From Caballeronia sp. SEWSISQ10-4 2 (GTDB lineage Bacteria > Pseudomonadota > Gammaproteobacteria > Burkholderiales > Burkholderiaceae): 35,717 nucleotides of DNA. Made by a program: the position numbers and the translations under genes. Positions within the stretch are counted from its first letter, which is position 1. Every line of letters begins with the position of its first letter. Location of the stretch: contig NZ_JALPRJ010000079.1 of NCBI RefSeq assembly GCF_030464885.1, forward strand, positions 1 to 35,717, in the 5' to 3' direction. The notes under the pieces were generated by a model. The model made no database searches. It was not told the DNA's origin and saw nothing but the letters and a program-made list of their open reading frames with translations. Shown here one piece after another: positions 7,708 to 16,714 of this stretch.

Positions 7708-9252
7708 ATGTTCTCTCTGCGTTTGTCCATTAACGGCCGCATTGCCGTTGCGATGGTTTTTCTTGGCGTTCTATTGCTCGGCACCGGCGGATTTGGCATC
7801 GCCGGCATGACTGCGAGCAACGACGCGAACCGCCGGACCTACTCGGAACAATTGCCCAAATCAATCGCGGTTGGCGAGATGACGATCATGGTCGGCCGGC
7901 AGCGTACTTCGTTGGATCGAGCTGCGATCAATCCCGGCTCTGAAGACGCAACCAACATGTATGCGAAGGAAAAGGAGGTCAAGGCTGCTGCGGATCAGGC
8001 GTGGAAGCAATACCTCGCATTGCCGCGCGACGCCGGCGAGGACCAGCTCGTAGCCACTGTCGCCAAGGAATATGACACGACCGAACAGGAACTGGACCAA
8101 TTGCGCGAGGCCACCGTGCGTGGCGATCGGGATGAGATCCTGAAGCGCTTGTTCAACGTCGGGAAGGTCTATACAAGCATGCAGGTCGCGGCCAATGCGC
8201 TCAAAACCTACCAGTTCAATCAGACCAAAGCCGCGTATGAAGCATCCGAGTCCGCATACCACCTGTTTCTCACGGGCAGTATCGTTGCGATCGTGGCCGG
8301 CATGTTCGCAGCGCTTGGAAGCTGGTTCATGCTGCGCCGCGCGATTCTTGGCCCGGTGAACGAAGCGGTGGCGCATTTCGAGCAGATCGCGCAAGGCGAT
8401 CTCAGCGGTCAAATCGAGGTCCGTTCGCATGATGAGATGGGGCGCATGCTGCAAGGGCTAGTGAGCATGCAGCAGAGTCTTACCGGCATTGTGGTCTCGC
8501 TGCGTGAGGGCAGCGGTGCGATTGCCACGGCGACACGCGAGATCGCGGCGGGCAACGCGGATCTTTCGGCCCGCACCGAGGCGCAGGCCGCCTCGCTCGA
8601 AGAAACGGCTTCGAGCGCCGAGCAATTGTCGAGCACGGTGAGCCAGAATGCCGAGAACGCCGAGCGTGCCAGCGCGTTGTCGTCGTCAGCTTCGGAAATC
8701 GCGCGCAAGGGGCACCAGGTCGTATCGAGTGCCGTGACGACGATGACCGAGATCAGCCAGAGCTCGTCAGCCATTTCCGAGATCACGGCGATGATCGAAG
8801 GCATCGCCTTCCAGACCAATATTCTTGCGCTCAACGCGGCGGTCGAAGCGGCACGCGCGGGTGAGCAGGGACGCGGCTTCGCCGTGGTGGCGGGCGAGGT
8901 CCGCACGCTCGCGCAACGTTCTTCCGTGGCGGCCAAGGAGATCAAGGAGCTGATCGTCAATTCGACTTCGCGCATCGATGCAGGTGCGACGCTGGTGAAC
9001 CAGGCAGGCGACACGATGAACGAAATCATCGAGGCCGTGGGTCATGTGAACGTGATCATGGCTGAGATCACAGCCGCGTCGAAGGAGCAAAGTCACGGCC
9101 TGAGCCAGGTCAGCGTCGCGGTCAACAACATGGACCAGGCCACCCAGCAGAATGCCGCCCTCGTCGAGCAGGCTTCGGCTGCCGCGCGTTCTCTGCAGGA
9201 CCAGGCACAAGCGTTGGCGGAAACCGCCGGTTCGTTCAAGTTGCGCGCTTGA
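7708..9252 (+). CDS. Methyl-accepting chemotaxis protein without CheR tail
   Basis: This 514-residue chemoreceptor has the same plan as the one at 462-2195. A membrane helix (about 11-30) is followed by a periplasmic sensor, a second helix (about 187-207), a HAMP domain (FEQIAQGDLSGQIEV about 230-244) and the cytoplasmic signalling coiled coil with the FQTNILALNAAVEAARAGEQ tip. It ends shortly after the coiled coil at SFKLRA, with no NWETF-like pentapeptide, so adaptation probably depends on other receptors in the array. A longer frame opens at 7639, but the ATG at 7708 has the ribosome site AGGAAG at the right distance and starts directly before the membrane helix. The sensor domain diverges from the first MCP, so the ligands may differ. 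Confidence 0.95.
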   Translation: MFSLRLSINGRIAVAMVFLGVLLLGTGGFGIAGMTASNDANRRTYSEQLPKSIAVGEMTIMVGRQRTSLDRAAINPGSEDATNMYAKEKEVKAAADQAWKQYLALPRDAGEDQLVATVAKEYDTTEQELDQLREATVRGDRDEILKRLFNVGKVYTSMQVAANALKTYQFNQTKAAYEASESAYHLFLTGSIVAIVAGMFAALGSWFMLRRAILGPVNEAVAHFEQIAQGDLSGQIEVRSHDEMGRMLQGLVSMQQSLTGIVVSLREGSGAIATATREIAAGNADLSARTEAQAASLEETASSAEQLSSTVSQNAENAERASALSSSASEIARKGHQVVSSAVTTMTEISQSSSAISEITAMIEGIAFQTNILALNAAVEAARAGEQGRGFAVVAGEVRTLAQRSSVAAKEIKELIVNSTSRIDAGATLVNQAGDTMNEIIEAVGHVNVIMAEITAASKEQSHGLSQVSVAVNNMDQATQQNAALVEQASAAARSLQDQAQALAETAGSFKLRA

Positions 9253-9330
9253 GCTGTTGTCGCCCCAGCACCGGGTCGATCCGGCCGTGACGCTTTCATG
9301 GCGTCATAGCTGGACGCCTGCTCACTGCTT

Positions 9331-9349
9331 CGCGCCCCGCGCGCTTTTT
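9331..9349 (+). terminator. Weak GC hairpin plus T-run after the second MCP
   Basis: CGCG-CCCCG-CGCG followed by CTTTTT resembles a small intrinsic terminator between the MCP gene and the dehydrogenase operon. The stem is only 4 bp, so this is tentative. Confidence 0.25.
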
Positions 9350-9430
9350 CCAGACCGTACCCCTTCGCGTGAGCATCGCGAGCGTCCCCGTTCGCGCGGC
9401 CCGATTACCTCAACCAAGGAGAAAGCCTTC

Positions 9431-10156
9431 ATGTCCGATGACACGGTGCCGCGTCGTCGTTTTTTAAGGCAGGTGCTCGCCATCGTGCCCGCAGCAACTG
9501 TCGCGCCCGGGGCGACGCTCACGCAATCCGCGTGCAGCAGCCAGCCGGGGCCAGCCGCAGGAGTAGCCGGCGCAGCCTATCAGCCCACTTACTTCACCGG
9601 CGCTGAGTGGACCTTTATCAACGCTGCGGTCGACCTGCTCATTCCGGAAGATGCATTCGGTCCCGGCGCGATCAAGGCCGGCGTGCCCGAGTTCATCGAC
9701 CGTCAGATGGAAACCCCGTTCGGTCACGGCAAGCTCTGGTATATGCAGGGGCCTTTCCATCCAGACCAGCCGCCCGAGATGGGCTACCAGTTGAGCCTTG
9801 CGCCGCGCGATATCTATCGACACGGCATCAAGGCCTGTGACGACTGGTGCGCGAAGAACCACGGCGGCAAGACCTTCGCTCAGCTGAACAAGTCCACCCA
9901 GGAGAAGGTGCTCGGCGACCTGGAACACGCGAAGATCGAATTCGATACCGTGCCGGCCCGCACATTCTTCGGCTCTTTGCTTTCCAACACCAAGGAAGGT
10001 TTTTTCGCCGACCCGATTCATGGCGGCAACAAAGGCATGGCGGGTTGGAAGATGGTCGGCTTCCCGGGTGCGCGCGCGGACTTCATGGACTGGATCGATC
10101 AGCCAGGCGTCAAGTACCCGTATGGGCCGGTTTCGATCGATGGCAAGCGGGGTTGA
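9431..10156 (+). CDS. Gluconate 2-dehydrogenase subunit 3-type small subunit (Tat-exported)
   Basis: This is the small (gamma-like) subunit of a periplasmic, membrane-attached flavoprotein dehydrogenase. The 241 residues start with a twin-arginine signal (PRRRFLRQVLA, residues 7-17) and a hydrophobic stretch. The mature part follows with FTGAEWTFINAAVDLLIPED and DWCAKNHGGKTFAQL, typical of the gluconate_2-dh3 family. The flavoprotein gene that follows has no signal peptide, so this subunit probably carries it through the Tat pore as a folded complex. The ATG at 9431 follows AAGGAG (9417-9422). An upstream frame from 9152 overlaps the MCP gene and is not used. It is the first gene of a three-gene operon, with only 3 bases to the next. 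The substrate could be gluconate or another sugar, sugar acid or alcohol. Confidence 0.88.
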   Translation: MSDDTVPRRRFLRQVLAIVPAATVAPGATLTQSACSSQPGPAAGVAGAAYQPTYFTGAEWTFINAAVDLLIPEDAFGPGAIKAGVPEFIDRQMETPFGHGKLWYMQGPFHPDQPPEMGYQLSLAPRDIYRHGIKACDDWCAKNHGGKTFAQLNKSTQEKVLGDLEHAKIEFDTVPARTFFGSLLSNTKEGFFADPIHGGNKGMAGWKMVGFPGARADFMDWIDQPGVKYPYGPVSIDGKRG

Positions 10157-10159
10157 TGA

Positions 10160-11935
10160 ATGGCAATCAAGAAGAACAAGGTCGACTGTGTCATCGTAGG
10201 TTTTGGCTGGACCGGGGCCATCCTCGGGCAAGAGTTGACCGAGGCGGGCCTGAATGTAGTCGCGCTTGAACGGGGTGCGATGCGCGATACGCCGACGGAT
10301 GCCGAGTACCCGAAAGTGATCGACGAACTCACGTATTCGGTGCGTGGAAAGCTGTACCAGGACCTCGCGCGCGAGACGGTCACGATCCGTCACGGTGTCG
10401 ACGACCTGGCCGTGCCGTACCGCCAACATGGCTCGTTCCTGCTGGGCAATGGCGTGGGCGGCGCGGGCTTTCACTGGAACGGCATGCACTACCGCGTTCT
10501 GCCCGAGGAACTGCAGTTGCGTACACGCTATGAAGAGCGCTATGGCAAGAAGTTCATCCCGGAAGGCATGAACGTCCAGGACTTCGGCGTCACCTATGAC
10601 GAACTCGAGCCGCACTTCGACTTCGCCGAAAAGGTGTTCGGCACCTCGGGCACAGCCGGCAACCTGAACGGCACGATCCAGCCGGGCGGCAACCCGCTCG
10701 AGGGCAAACGCACGAGCGAGTTCCCGACCCCCGCGCTGCAGAATTCATACGGCGCCCAGCTCTTCGGGAAGGCAGCGAAAGAAGCCGGTTTGCATCCGTA
10801 TCCGGCGCCGGCGGCAAACACCTCGGCGCCTTATACGAACCCTTACGGCGTGCGCCTCGGCCCGTGCAACTTCTGCGGCTTCTGCGAGGGCTACGGCTGC
10901 TACATGTATTCAAAGGCTTCGCCGCAGACCACCATTTTGCCGGTCCTGCTCAAGAAGCCGAATTTCGAACTGCGTCCCCACTCGTATGTGACGAAGGTAC
11001 TGCTCGACTCCGACAAGAAGAAGGCGACCGGCGTGATGTATATCGATGCGCAAGGCCGCGAAGTCGAACAGCCGGCCGATCTGGTGATCATCGCCGCGTT
11101 CCAGATGCATAACGTCCGCCTGCTGCTGCTCTCGGGCATCGGCAAGCCGTATGACCCGAAGACCGGGGAGGGCGTGGTCGGCAGGAACTATGCGTATCAG
11201 ATGAACGGCGGGGTCAATGTGCTGCTGCCCAAGGGTACGCAGCTCAATCCGTTCATTGGCACGGGCGCGGGCGGTGTGGGCCTGGACGACTTCAACGGCG
11301 ACCAGTTCGACCATGGTCCGCTTGGTTTCGTGGGCGGCGCGAGCATTCGCCACATCCGCACCGGCGGCCGGCCGATCAAGACCACGCCGACCGTTCCGGG
11401 CACCCCCAGTTGGGGCAGCAAGTGGAAAGAGGGCGTGACGGATGCCTATCAGCGTTATATGACGATCGGTATTGCGGGTTCAGTGATGCCGTATCAGGAC
11501 GCCTACCTGGACCTCGATCCGACCTACCGGGATACCTACGGCCTGCCGCTGCTGCGCATGACCTTCGACTGGCACGACAACGAATACGACATGCTCGGAT
11601 ACATGGGCAAGCGTATGGAAGAAGTCGCGAAGGCAATGAATCCGGAAAAGTATTTCGTGGGCGTTCGCAAGAAGGGCTCGCATTACGACACGCGCCTTTA
11701 TCAATCCACTCACACGACGGGCGGCGCGGTCATGGGCTCGTCGCCGCAAAACAGCGTGGTCAACAAGTATCTGCAGAGCTGGGATGTTTCGAATGTCTTC
11801 GTGATGGGGGCCTCCGCCTTCCCGCAGAACATGGGTTACAACCCGACCGGGCTAGTTGCCGCTCTTGCGTACCACTCCGCCAAGGCAATCCGCGAGCAGT
11901 ACCTGAAGAACGCGGGTCCGCTGGTGCAGGCGTAA
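10160..11935 (+). CDS. GMC-family FAD dehydrogenase, gluconate 2-dehydrogenase-type large subunit
   Basis: This catalytic flavoprotein (591 residues) oxidises a sugar or sugar acid and passes electrons to the cytochrome encoded next. The N-terminus has the dinucleotide fold VIVGFGWTGAILGQEL (residues 11-26) ending in an acidic LERG. GNGVGGAGFHWNG is the second FAD contact. Four cysteines, C236, C239, C242 and C247, in GPCNFCGFCEGYGC look like a 3Fe-4S site, as in related FAD-dependent glucose and fructose dehydrogenases. The C-terminus carries the GMC active-site region THTTGGAVMG and FPQNMGYNPTGLVAALAYH. There is no signal peptide, so export must ride on the Tat-signal subunit encoded upstream. 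The true substrate cannot be settled from sequence. Confidence 0.92.
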   Translation: MAIKKNKVDCVIVGFGWTGAILGQELTEAGLNVVALERGAMRDTPTDAEYPKVIDELTYSVRGKLYQDLARETVTIRHGVDDLAVPYRQHGSFLLGNGVGGAGFHWNGMHYRVLPEELQLRTRYEERYGKKFIPEGMNVQDFGVTYDELEPHFDFAEKVFGTSGTAGNLNGTIQPGGNPLEGKRTSEFPTPALQNSYGAQLFGKAAKEAGLHPYPAPAANTSAPYTNPYGVRLGPCNFCGFCEGYGCYMYSKASPQTTILPVLLKKPNFELRPHSYVTKVLLDSDKKKATGVMYIDAQGREVEQPADLVIIAAFQMHNVRLLLLSGIGKPYDPKTGEGVVGRNYAYQMNGGVNVLLPKGTQLNPFIGTGAGGVGLDDFNGDQFDHGPLGFVGGASIRHIRTGGRPIKTTPTVPGTPSWGSKWKEGVTDAYQRYMTIGIAGSVMPYQDAYLDLDPTYRDTYGLPLLRMTFDWHDNEYDMLGYMGKRMEEVAKAMNPEKYFVGVRKKGSHYDTRLYQSTHTTGGAVMGSSPQNSVVNKYLQSWDVSNVFVMGASAFPQNMGYNPTGLVAALAYHSAKAIREQYLKNAGPLVQA

Positions 11936-11945
11936 GAGGACGACC

Positions 11946-13313
11946 ATGACAACAAAAAAACATCTCCAGGCAGCGCTGGTGTCGTCGATGATCGCCGGCG
12001 CCGCATGGGCGGCTTATGCGTTCGCGGACAACCCCGCTTCGACCCCGACTGCCGGTGTTGCGGCCACTGCCGTCGCCGGCATTCCGGCAGACCAGCGGCA
12101 ACTGGTTCTGCAAGGCCAGTATCTCGCGAGCGCGGGCGATTGTATCGCCTGTCACACGGCCAAAGGTGGCAAGCCCTTTGCGGGCGGTCTGGGAATCGCT
12201 TCGCCAATCGGCAAGATCTATTCGACGAACATCACGCCGGACAAGGACACGGGCATCGGCAACTACACGCTCGAGGACTTCGACAAGGCGCTGCGCCACG
12301 GCATCGCGAAGAACGGCTCGACGCTGTATCCGGCCATGCCCTACGTGTCGTACGCCAAGGTCAAGCCGTCAGACGTGAAGGCGCTGTACGCCTATTTCAT
12401 GTACGGCGTGCAACCGGTCTCGCGGGCGAACAAGGCGGCGGACATTCCGTGGCCACTGTCGATGCGCTGGCCGCTGTCGTTCTGGCGCACGATGTACGCG
12501 CCACCCGTCTTGACGGACGAATCGTCCGCTTCGAACGATCCGGCCCTGCGCGGCAAGTATCTGGTGGAAGGTCTTGCGCACTGCAGCGCCTGCCACACGC
12601 CCCGTGCTGTCACGTTGCAGGAGAGGTCGCTGACGGACGACGGCAAATGGTTCTTGTCGGGTGGCGTGATTGACGGGTACCTCGCGAAGAGCCTGCGTGG
12701 CGACGTGAACGACGGTCTGGGAAGCTGGAGCGAGGCGGATATCGTCGAGTTCCTGAAGAGCGGGCGCACCGCTCATTCGGCCGCGTTCGGGGGGATGGCC
12801 GAGGTGGTCGAGGACAGCACGCAGCACATGAGCGATGCCGACCTTACCGCTATTGCCCGCTACCTGAAGACGCTGGCGCCGGTCGCCGCGGGCCAGAAGG
12901 CAATGGTCTATGACGATTCGGTCGCCAAGGGGCTGCGTACCGGTTCCGACAGGAGTAACGGTGCGCTGACCTTCCTCGACAATTGTGCCGCCTGCCATCG
13001 CACAACCGGCAATGGGTATGGCGGAACGTTCCCGAAGCTTGCGCAAAGCACGACGATCAATACGGCAGACCCCACGTCGCTGATCCACCTCGTCCTGCTT
13101 GGCGGGGAAATGCCATCGACCCGGACGGCGCCGACGCACTACGGCATGCCTGGCTTCGACGATCGTCTGACCGATCGGGATGTGGCCGACGTACTGACCT
13201 TTGTGCGCTCGAGCTGGGGCAATCGTGCTCCGGCGGTGAGCGCCGAACAGGTTGCGAAGGTTCGCCAGGAGGTAGGTGCCGCCGGGCAGCCAAAACGGGC
13301 TGAGAACGACTAG
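11946..13313 (+). CDS. Triheme cytochrome c subunit of the dehydrogenase
   Basis: This 455-residue exported cytochrome takes electrons from the flavoprotein to ubiquinone or the terminal chain. Three CXXCH haem sites are visible: C66-H70 (CIACH), C213-H217 (CSACH) and C347-H351 (CAACH). This is the standard layout for the membrane-bound cytochrome of gluconate, alcohol and sorbitol dehydrogenases. An N-terminal hydrophobic signal (about 8-27) precedes the first haem domain, with TNITPDKDTGIGNYTLEDF as the family hallmark after it. No C-terminal membrane anchor is apparent: the chain ends in a charged tail. It starts 10 bases after the flavoprotein gene with GAGGACGACC as the ribosome site, so the three genes are one operon. 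Nothing recognisable lies in 13314-13497. Confidence 0.93.
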   Translation: MTTKKHLQAALVSSMIAGAAWAAYAFADNPASTPTAGVAATAVAGIPADQRQLVLQGQYLASAGDCIACHTAKGGKPFAGGLGIASPIGKIYSTNITPDKDTGIGNYTLEDFDKALRHGIAKNGSTLYPAMPYVSYAKVKPSDVKALYAYFMYGVQPVSRANKAADIPWPLSMRWPLSFWRTMYAPPVLTDESSASNDPALRGKYLVEGLAHCSACHTPRAVTLQERSLTDDGKWFLSGGVIDGYLAKSLRGDVNDGLGSWSEADIVEFLKSGRTAHSAAFGGMAEVVEDSTQHMSDADLTAIARYLKTLAPVAAGQKAMVYDDSVAKGLRTGSDRSNGALTFLDNCAACHRTTGNGYGGTFPKLAQSTTINTADPTSLIHLVLLGGEMPSTRTAPTHYGMPGFDDRLTDRDVADVLTFVRSSWGNRAPAVSAEQVAKVRQEVGAAGQPKRAEND

Positions 13314-13497
13314 GCCACTTGAGCGTCGAATTCACACTCGATAACAGAAGCTCATGAACGGAAGGGCGTACGGCCAGTTCAGCCTCGATACAGAGCTACG
13401 GCTTGCAGCATGAGTTGGGTATCCGGGTTGGGATGGCCGCCAAGGGATCTGTCTGGCCGTCCCGTTCATGCGTCGATGAAGCGAAGTGCATCCGACG

Positions 13498-14097
13498 TTA
13501 GCCGAACAGCTTGTTTGCGGTCTTGGCGATCAGCTCGCCTTGATGACGTGCGCCAGCGAGCTCGATGGCGCTCGGCTGACGCTGACCTTGTCCACCGGCA
13601 ATGGTCGTGGATCCATAGGGAGCACCGCCGACAATCTCATCCAGCGTCATCTGCCCTTGGTGGCTGTACGGCAGTCCGACGATAGTCATGCCGAAGTGCA
13701 ACAGATTGGTGATAATCGAGAACAGCGTTGTTTCCTGTCCTCCGTGCTGGCTGGCAGTCGACGTGAAGGCGCCACCAACCTTGCCATTTAGCGCGCCGCT
13801 CATCCACAGACCGCCGGCCTGATCCAGAAACGCCGCCATCTGGGAGGACATACGCCCGAAACGAGTCGGCGTACCGACGACGATCGCGTCGTAGTCGGCA
13901 AGCTCTGCGACCGTCGCAACCGGCGCTTGCTGATCGAGCTTGAAGTAGGCGGCCTTGGCCACTTCCTCTGGCACGGTTTCCGGTACCCGCTTGACGCCGA
14001 CCGTAGCACCCGTCGAGCGCGCACCTTGGGCAGCGGCATCCGCCAGCGCCTCGACATGCCCATACGATGAGTAATACAGAATCAGAATTTTAGACAT
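13498..14097 (-). CDS. wrbA: NAD(P)H:quinone oxidoreductase, WrbA type
   Basis: WrbA is a cytoplasmic FMN flavodoxin-like enzyme that reduces quinones by two electrons, avoiding semiquinone radicals. The 199 residues start with the flavodoxin signature ILILYYSSYGHVEALADA (FMN phosphate loop). Next come GTPTRFGRMSSQMAAFLDQ and the WrbA-specific STASQHGGQETTL and GGAPYGSTTIAGGQGQRQPS segments. The ATG at 14097 has a good ribosome site (AGGAG, 6 bases away). It is the last of three minus-strand genes (glutathione transferase, SnoaL-like protein, WrbA), with a 292-base gap before it in which I see no gene. The grouping suggests an electrophile/quinone stress role. Confidence 0.93.
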   Translation of the reverse strand: MSKILILYYSSYGHVEALADAAAQGARSTGATVGVKRVPETVPEEVAKAAYFKLDQQAPVATVAELADYDAIVVGTPTRFGRMSSQMAAFLDQAGGLWMSGALNGKVGGAFTSTASQHGGQETTLFSIITNLLHFGMTIVGLPYSHQGQMTLDEIVGGAPYGSTTIAGGQGQRQPSAIELAGARHQGELIAKTANKLFG

Positions 14098-14389
14098 TTT
14101 TAACTCCTATGTATATTTACGCGGCGATTTCGTTACGAAAAAATGTGCCCGACACTGGCACAGTGCTGCTGCTGAACCTGGACGTCATCCGCCAGTTTGG
14201 GCCCGCACGAGCGCCTGCTTTCGAGAGTTCGGGATGGCCAGTGTCAAGTCTGCGCGCATCACCTGAACGTCACACGTGTGAATCGTCCGGTGGGACTGTC
14301 CCGATTCCGGGAATACCGGGAGGCACGTGAGTCACGAACTCCGTGTCACGATGTTTGTGCACCGGAAAGCCAAGTGGATCATGGCGCGG

Positions 14390-14755
14390 CTATGACGGCA
14401 CGGAATCCAGAAAGACGTAGAGTGCTTCAATCCTCCCGTCGCGAACGATGATGACATCCACGCCCGTATAGTCGGGTACCTCACCACGCGGACCGGAACC
14501 CCATGCGAGGCGACCAGCATTGTGGAGAGCCTGCGCTTCACCGTGCGGCGCATAAACAAAATGCGGGTGCGACGCTCGAAGATCTCCCGCGAATTTGTCG
14601 AGAGCGTCGTGCCCGACGAACGTACCCGGAGGCACGTAGAGCACACAATCTTCGGTATAAAGCTCCTCGATGGCTGCGCGACGACGCTCTGCGTCACCTT
14701 CGCCAAAGACCTCCTGAAGGTTACGATAAAGCAGTTCATGGATACGGTCGTTCAC
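14390..14755 (-). CDS. SnoaL-like / NTF2-fold protein
   Basis: This 121-residue single-domain protein has the cone-shaped NTF2/SnoaL fold pattern: an N-terminal helix (NLQEVFGEGDAERRRAAIEELY), then YTEDCVLYVPPGTFVGHDAL, with a terminal strand block ending GRIEALYVFLDSVP. Such proteins may be isomerases, hydrolases or binding proteins, and the reaction here is unknown. Translation starts at GTG (14755) behind a strong AAGGAG site. It lies between the glutathione transferase and WrbA genes on the same strand, which suggests a small-molecule detoxification role. Its antisense frame is a shadow. Confidence 0.8.
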   Translation of the reverse strand: MNDRIHELLYRNLQEVFGEGDAERRRAAIEELYTEDCVLYVPPGTFVGHDALDKFAGDLRASHPHFVYAPHGEAQALHNAGRLAWGSGPRGEVPDYTGVDVIIVRDGRIEALYVFLDSVPS

Positions 14756-14836
14756 TGCGGTTCTCCTTGGTGATTGACTATGGACTGAGCCACGTCACGA
14801 TGTGTAGATGTTTGAGAAATTGGAGGTTGCATCGCA

Positions 14837-15532
14837 TTACTGAGCGAGCGCCACTGTCTTTGCGATGGCCGCTACGACAGCCGGTCGCGTCAAAATCTCT
14901 TCGTACCAGCGAGCGACGAACGGAAATTTGTCGAGGGCCGCTCCAATCGCCTGATGACGCCACACCCACCCGAAATGGGCAATGTCCGCGATGCTGTACT
15001 CGACGCCAGCAGCGTACGGATGACGCTCGAGAATCTGGTTGAGCACGCCCAGCGTCCGATCGACCTCCGCCAGCGCCCGCGCTTTTGCCTCGGGTTGCGG
15101 CGATGCCTGGATCGCGACCTGGAATGACTGCAGGAACGCCGGGCTGAGGCCGGATGCGTGGAAGAAAAGTTGCTCGAAGACCTTGCTGCGTTGGGGGCCG
15201 TCTTTCGGAAGAAGCTGCCCGGTCTTCTCTGCAAGGTGTACGAGGATCGCGGCAGACTCGCTGAGTATCACGTCGCCGTCGCCAGGAACGGATCGGTCGA
15301 TGAGAACCGGGACTTTCGCGTTGGGATTCATTGCCTTGAAGGCGTCAGTCTTCTGCTCGCCCTGGCGCAGATTGACGGGAACCAGCCGATAGTCGAGCCC
15401 CATCTCTTCCAGTGCGATGGGAACTTTGATGCTGTTGGGCGTGGTGAATGCATGAACTTCGAGCATGCTCTGCTGTTGCGCGGCATCGGGGCCGGCGAGA
15501 TCGACAAGCCCTAGTGTCTTCTTTCGTTCCAT
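14837..15532 (-). CDS. Glutathione S-transferase, YfcG/nu-like
   Basis: This 231-residue cytosolic glutathione transferase has an N-terminal thioredoxin-like domain (about 23-108) with TTPNSIKVPIALEEMGLDY. The Thr-x-Asn start of the motif is characteristic of YfcG/nu-class enzymes, which act mainly as glutathione-dependent disulfide reductases or peroxidases. NPNAKVPVLID supplies the cis-proline and ILSESAAILVHLAE the glutathione gamma-glutamyl contact. A helical C-terminal domain follows, with SIADIAHFGWVWRHQ. The ATG at 15532 has AGGAGA six bases before it, so I kept it although an internal ATG at 15466 lies closer to the fold. It is divergent from the LysR gene that begins near 15623 and heads the GST/SnoaL/WrbA row. 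Confidence 0.92.
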   Translation of the reverse strand: MERKKTLGLVDLAGPDAAQQQSMLEVHAFTTPNSIKVPIALEEMGLDYRLVPVNLRQGEQKTDAFKAMNPNAKVPVLIDRSVPGDGDVILSESAAILVHLAEKTGQLLPKDGPQRSKVFEQLFFHASGLSPAFLQSFQVAIQASPQPEAKARALAEVDRTLGVLNQILERHPYAAGVEYSIADIAHFGWVWRHQAIGAALDKFPFVARWYEEILTRPAVVAAIAKTVALAQ

Positions 15533-15622
15533 GATCTATCTCCTGTGCGACGAGACAAATCTATGGCAGCGTGCTACTTTTCGAAATAGAAATGATTGAA
15601 AACCATCGTTGCAAAATTGCCG

Positions 15623-16576
15623 ATGTCAAAATTACCGGACTTTGAAGGATTCGCGATGTTCGCGAAGGTCGCTGAAGAAGGTTCGTTTGCAGCTGCGGCG
15701 GCGACCATGGGCGTCTCTGTCGCCACGGTTTCCCGGGCGGTCACCCGCCTGGAAGAGCGACTGGGCGGGAGGCTTTTTAACCGTACCTCCCGACGACTTG
15801 CACTCACGGACTACGGCCATACGCTTGCCGAGCGAGCAGCGAAAATCTACGCTGACGCCGAGGAGGCTGAGGATTTCGCACGTGAGACATCGAGCCGGCC
15901 GCGTGGTCTGGTAAAGCTCGCCGCACCACTGTCCTTCGGTGCTCGCTGGGTCGCCCCGCTGCTGCCTGAGTTCTTCCGGATCTATCCGGATATTGCCGTG
16001 GATCTTCATCTCACGGATGCCCATGCCGATCTGATCGGAGACGGCTTCGACGCCGCACTCCGTATCGCGATCATGGAAGACTCGTCACTCGCTGCACGTC
16101 TCATTGCACCCGTGCGTCGGTTTGTCGTGGCATCTCCGGCCTATCTGTTGCGCTGTGGTCGACCGCAGCACCCACACGATCTCGGCGCTCACGAGTGCCT
16201 GACCTACGCCAACAGGAGCAAGCGCGACGTTTGGCGCTTTACCCACCAAAGTGGCGAGGAATGCACGATCAGACCAACCGGGCCATTGCGAGTAACAAGC
16301 GTAGAAGCGTTACTGCCCATGCTCATCGCAGGACTTGCCATCACGGAGCTTCCCGAGTTTGTCGCGACACAGTATTTCGCGGACAAACAGCTTGAACCGA
16401 TTCTGACTGATTGGCGACTACCCGAAGGTGGTCTGTATTTTGTTACCCCCACTGCCCGCGCACGGCCAGCGAAGGTTAGCGCGTTGGCTGATTTCTTCAT
16501 CTCCAGACTTGCCGCAGCGGAGTGGAGCGCAGAGACACTGATGGGTTGGAAACCACCTGGCCATCGCATCGAATGA
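15623..16576 (+). CDS. LysR-family transcriptional regulator (GST-adjacent)
   Basis: This is a DNA-binding regulator of about 317 residues. The N-terminal winged helix-turn-helix (FEGFAMFAKVAEEGSFAAAA, then VSVATVSRAVTRLEERLGGRLFNRTSRR) is standard LysR. The remainder is a periplasmic-binding-like effector domain with GFDAALRI and the AGLAITELPEF segment, resembling the YafC/DmlR subgroup. I chose the ATG at 15623; a TTG at 15596 would add nine residues, and neither has a clear ribosome site. It is divergent from the glutathione transferase gene and probably controls it. The AT-rich spacer contains TTTCGAAA (15579-15586), a possible half of its operator. The effector is unknown. Confidence 0.9.
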   Translation: MSKLPDFEGFAMFAKVAEEGSFAAAAATMGVSVATVSRAVTRLEERLGGRLFNRTSRRLALTDYGHTLAERAAKIYADAEEAEDFARETSSRPRGLVKLAAPLSFGARWVAPLLPEFFRIYPDIAVDLHLTDAHADLIGDGFDAALRIAIMEDSSLAARLIAPVRRFVVASPAYLLRCGRPQHPHDLGAHECLTYANRSKRDVWRFTHQSGEECTIRPTGPLRVTSVEALLPMLIAGLAITELPEFVATQYFADKQLEPILTDWRLPEGGLYFVTPTARARPAKVSALADFFISRLAAAEWSAETLMGWKPPGHRIE

Positions 16577-16632
16577 TTGTGACGTCTACAACGTCCGTGA
16601 TGCGCCAGCATTTCATCAGGGTCACCGTGAAA

Positions 16633-16652
16633 CCCCGGACTTCAGGCCGGGG
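16633..16652 (-). repeat. Element-end hairpin, left
   Basis: CCCCGG (16633-16638) and CCGGGG (16647-16652) enclose a loop reading CCTGAAGT on the minus strand. The same CCTGAAG core occurs in the hairpin at 16992-17007. This resembles the subterminal hairpins of IS200/IS605-like elements. Confidence 0.6.
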
Positions 16653-16659
16653 AGGTAAG

Positions 16660-16681
16660 GAGACGGTTTTAACTGCGTCTC
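16660..16681 (-). repeat. Hairpin near the 3-prime end of the omega RNA
   Basis: GAGACG (16660-16665) and CGTCTC (16676-16681) form a perfect 6-bp stem with a 10-base loop, just inside the left element-end hairpin. It probably belongs to the RNA's 3-prime part. Confidence 0.5.
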
Positions 16682-16714
16682 GTTAAATAGGTGACGGGCT
16701 TTCCACCCATCAGG

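Noticed and set aside
9464..10615. Long minus-strand frame (383 codons) over the gluconate dehydrogenase genes
   Set aside because: Antisense to two clear genes; no domain is visible in it.
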